Part shown: one piece after another, positions 62,107 through 64,000 of the stretch
Layout: each line of letters opens with the position of its first letter
Position numbering within the stretch: position 1 is the stretch's first letter
From: Bacillus proteolyticus
GTDB lineage: Bacteria; Bacillota; Bacilli; Bacillales; Bacillaceae_G
Assembly: GCF_001884065.1 (NCBI RefSeq)
Contig: NZ_MACH01000092.1
Span: forward strand, 62,001 to 126,000
Direction: 5' to 3'
Length of the DNA: 64,000 bases
The notes under the pieces: generated by a model
The model's database searches: none
The model's input: only the letters and a program-made list of their open reading frames with translations
Told to the model about the DNA's origin: nothing
Made by a program: the position numbers and the translations under genes

Positions 62107-63033
62107 ATGGAACAATATAAGTTAGTTTTAGAAGGATCTAAACAATTAAATTGGCAAACTTGTGAAATTAAGTCTATACAGGATGATGAAATTATCGTTA
62201 AAACAATCGCAGGTGCAATTAGTATTGGAGCAGAGTTACCGCAGTATAAAGAATCGGACATTTCAGATGTTAATCCTTTATATCCGAGAGAAACCGGATA
62301 TGAAAGTTATGGTGAAGTCATTCAAGTTGGAAATAAAGTAACACATTTAAAAGTAGGTGATAAAGTAGTTTCTTTTTATGGTCATCAAACGATAGGAATA
62401 GTTAAGGGACATAAAGTTATTCGAGTACCCAGTTATATAAAACCTAAAATTGCCTTATTATCCATTCTTTCATGTGATGCCGCTAAAGGAGTATTAAAAC
62501 TAAATCCAAGTAATAATAAAAAAGTACTTATAACTGGATTGGGAGTTATGGGTTTACTCGCTTGTTATTTCTTAAAATACTATGCAGGTGTGGATCATGT
62601 GGATGTTGTTGAACCTAATAGAAATAGAAGAGACTTTGCAAAGAAATTTGGTGCAAAAAACATATATGATTCAGAAGAGAAAATAATAGAAACATATAGT
62701 TACGGTTTCGAATGTTCAGCTACAAATAGTGGATTTCGTACATTGCAAAAAGCTCTTAATAGTAATGGAGAAATATGTATACTTTCTGATGGTAATATTG
62801 AAGAACTAACATTAACCGCCGACTTTTATCGGAAAGAATTGCAAATCATTGGGTCAAGTGACGGATATGATTATCAAAAACATGCAGATTGGTTTTTTAG
62901 CAAAATAGAACAAACACCATGTATAGAAGAAGTTTTTCAACATGAAATACATTATACTGCACTCATACAATGTTTTGAGGAATTGGGGCAAGGGATAATT
63001 AATCCTTTAAAAGTATACGTTTCATATGAATAA
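62107..63033 (+). CDS. MDR-type (zinc alcohol dehydrogenase-like) oxidoreductase, probably without zinc
   Basis: The ATG follows GTGGGAGGG. The 308 residues have the medium-chain dehydrogenase layout: the GroES-like first part ending GYESYGEVIQVGNKVTHLKVGDKV, and a Rossmann part with VLITGLGVMGLLACYFL and VDVVEPNRNRRDFAKKFGA. The usual catalytic zinc ligands (GHE at the start of the loop) are absent, and the structural Cys cluster is missing. So it resembles zinc-free members such as those in polyol or antibiotic pathways. The substrate is unknown. Confidence 0.88.
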   Translation: MEQYKLVLEGSKQLNWQTCEIKSIQDDEIIVKTIAGAISIGAELPQYKESDISDVNPLYPRETGYESYGEVIQVGNKVTHLKVGDKVVSFYGHQTIGIVKGHKVIRVPSYIKPKIALLSILSCDAAKGVLKLNPSNNKKVLITGLGVMGLLACYFLKYYAGVDHVDVVEPNRNRRDFAKKFGAKNIYDSEEKIIETYSYGFECSATNSGFRTLQKALNSNGEICILSDGNIEELTLTADFYRKELQIIGSSDGYDYQKHADWFFSKIEQTPCIEEVFQHEIHYTALIQCFEELGQGIINPLKVYVSYE

Positions 63034-63115
63034 TGAAAAAACTAACCAAATATTTGTCACTTAGCTTACATATGTTTCGTCTTAATTATGATATTCAAAA
63101 TGAGGAGGAACACAT

Positions 63116-63315
63116 ATGAAAATTTTTGTAGCAGGTGCAACGGGTGTAATAGGACGTACTTTATTGCCAATGTTAATAAAAGAGGGGCACCTAATCCTAA
63201 GATTCAAACGGGGAAGAATAGCTGGGAGAGGGGTGCTTCAAATAATAAAGTACGTATAGAGTATGGATGGATACCTTTACATCCTTCATGGTCTGAAGGG
63301 TTTAAAATATTATAA
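63116..63315 (+). pseudogene. NAD-dependent epimerase/SDR remnant with a large internal deletion
   Basis: The ATG, behind TGAGGAGG, encodes MKIFVAGATGVIGRTLLPML, a perfect epimerase start. After about 25 codons the frame is lost. The other frame reads ERGASNNKVRIEYGWIPLHP and SWSEGFKIL to the stop at 63315, the usual end of such epimerases. So some 240 central codons are missing and the ends are out of frame. It cannot work as an enzyme. Confidence 0.82.
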
Positions 63316-63368
63316 AAGTCCTTTAATGGGAATACTAGTAACATTCACAATTAAAGGATTGGATTGTA

Positions 63369-63866
63369 ATGAATATACTTTTTGAAAGCATAATTTTAAT
63401 CCTCACTGGAATTATTTTTTTAAAATTGACGGGGAGTAAATCTGTTAGCCAAATGACTCGTGCTGAAATTATTATTGTTGTTTCGATAGGTCGTATTATT
63501 GTAGAACCTGTATTAAGTAGGAAAGTAGTCCCATCTATTTTTGCTGCGTTTATTTTTGCGAGTGTTTTACTTATCATTCATTTTTTTGAATTGAAATCAC
63601 GAAAAATAGAAAAGTTTCTAAATGGAACTAGCATTATTGTTGTAGAAAACGGAGAGATTTTAAAAAAGAATTTATTACGTGCAAAAATGTCAGAACAACA
63701 ATTATTTATGCATCTGAGAGAAAAAGGTATACATGAAATCAAGAATTTACAACAAGCAACTGTAGAAACGAACGGACGTATTGGATACCAACTAACTACC
63801 ACGGCCCAACCGATTACGTTGGAAATGTTAGAAAAGCTATTAGAGCAATACAATCTTAAAAAATAG
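63369..63866 (+). CDS. DUF421 family membrane protein (YetF-like)
   Basis: The ATG comes after a weak ribosome site. Two or three N-terminal membrane segments (about 3-20, 33-50 and 55-75) are followed by a cytosolic beta domain with SIIVVENGEILKKNLLRAKMSEQQLFMHLR, the hallmark of DUF421. KNLQQATVETNGRIGYQLTT follows. At 165 residues it is shorter than YetF-type proteins of about 220-230. Members in Bacillus are linked to spore and membrane functions that are not well defined. Confidence 0.88.
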   Translation: MNILFESIILILTGIIFLKLTGSKSVSQMTRAEIIIVVSIGRIIVEPVLSRKVVPSIFAAFIFASVLLIIHFFELKSRKIEKFLNGTSIIVVENGEILKKNLLRAKMSEQQLFMHLREKGIHEIKNLQQATVETNGRIGYQLTTTAQPITLEMLEKLLEQYNLKK

Positions 63867-63918
63867 TTGTAGACTGAAAAACGCTTTCTGTACATAAAGG
63901 TATTTTTCGCAAATATGT

Positions 63919-63950
63919 AAAAGTCCCTTCAGTAATTCTGAAGGGACTTT
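63919..63950. terminator. Terminator after the DUF421 gene
   Basis: AAAGTCCCTTCAG and CTGAAGGGACTTT form a 13-bp stem around TAATT. It has poor T-tracts on the right side, so it may act in either direction. Confidence 0.75.
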
Positions 63951-64000
63951 CGTGCTATCTACTGTATCTAGTAATTTAATTTGTGTCTATTAAGATTGGA

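Noticed and set aside
62001-62261. 86-codon frame on the minus strand
   Set aside because: It overlaps the start of the MDR dehydrogenase and has no ribosome site.

Overview
The window is AT-rich, low-GC Gram-positive DNA and almost certainly comes from a member of the Bacillus cereus group. The grounds are a Bla1-type class A beta-lactamase with the KSG variant of the KTG box, a collagen-like protein carrying the exosporium leader motif [12 protein letters not shown], a T-box controlled proBA operon, a Bacillus yng-type leucine/acyl-CoA catabolic cluster, and strong AGGAGG ribosome sites with many TTG and GTG starts. No rRNA, tRNA or CRISPR array was seen.

Layout. 1-4.5 kb: two divergent class B penicillin-binding proteins and bla1. 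4.7-8.8 kb: proline synthesis, with proC facing away from a T-box riboswitch that leads proB-proA. 9-13.2 kb: a frameshifted YkuE-like phosphoesterase and a TetR-controlled ABC exporter with a palindromic operator at its promoter. 13.2-14.4 kb: decayed DNA. 14.5-22.5 kb: one long operon for branched-chain acyl-CoA breakdown (acyl-CoA dehydrogenase, biotin carboxylase, biotinyl protein, HMG-CoA lyase, enoyl-CoA hydratase, carboxyltransferase, then an acyl-CoA synthetase behind an internal terminator). 22.9-28.1 kb: small spore-type and membrane proteins, the collagen-like gene, a DivIC paralogue and several eroded stretches, including a 55-residue Cys/His/Trp-rich gene. 28.2-29.9 kb: GNAT, P-loop kinase and DinB proteins. 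30-33 kb: a VanR/VanS-like two-component pair beside a carboxypeptidase-like protein whose three active-site motifs are all altered. 33.2-38.5 kb: a mixed accessory block with two broken genes. 38.6-41.8 kb: a 1056-residue UvrA-like ATPase with rearranged modules. 42.2-44.5 kb: PadR-HAAS-serine hydrolase operon behind a 23-bp-arm perfect palindrome. 44.7-53.2 kb: NUDIX, SDR/HxlR pair, methyltransferase, AhpD-like, VOC, phosphotransferase, and an ABC transporter with a frameshifted ATPase. 53.2-53.5 kb: a TnpB-less IS200/IS605-type relic with folded ends, abutting the stop codon of a phosphotransferase. 54.8-64 kb: AraC-DUF1835 regulator, M3 peptidase, EamA exporter divergent from a MocR regulator, SDR, MDR dehydrogenase, an epimerase remnant and a DUF421 protein.

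How the parts work together. PBPs, Bla1, the serine hydrolase and the VanRS-like/pseudo-carboxypeptidase unit all concern the cell wall and beta-lactam or glycopeptide response. proC, proB and proA make proline from glutamate, with proBA read-through linked to uncharged tRNA-Pro. The yng-type operon takes 3-methylcrotonyl-CoA to acetyl-CoA and acetoacetate. The most unusual items are the rearranged UvrA-like protein, the active-site-altered DacA-like protein, the orphan IS605 RNA-like relic and the palindrome at the PadR gene. At least five genes are broken by single-base or very small changes, mostly in homopolymers or short repeats, so either recent gene erosion or assembly error must be settled before calling them pseudogenes.
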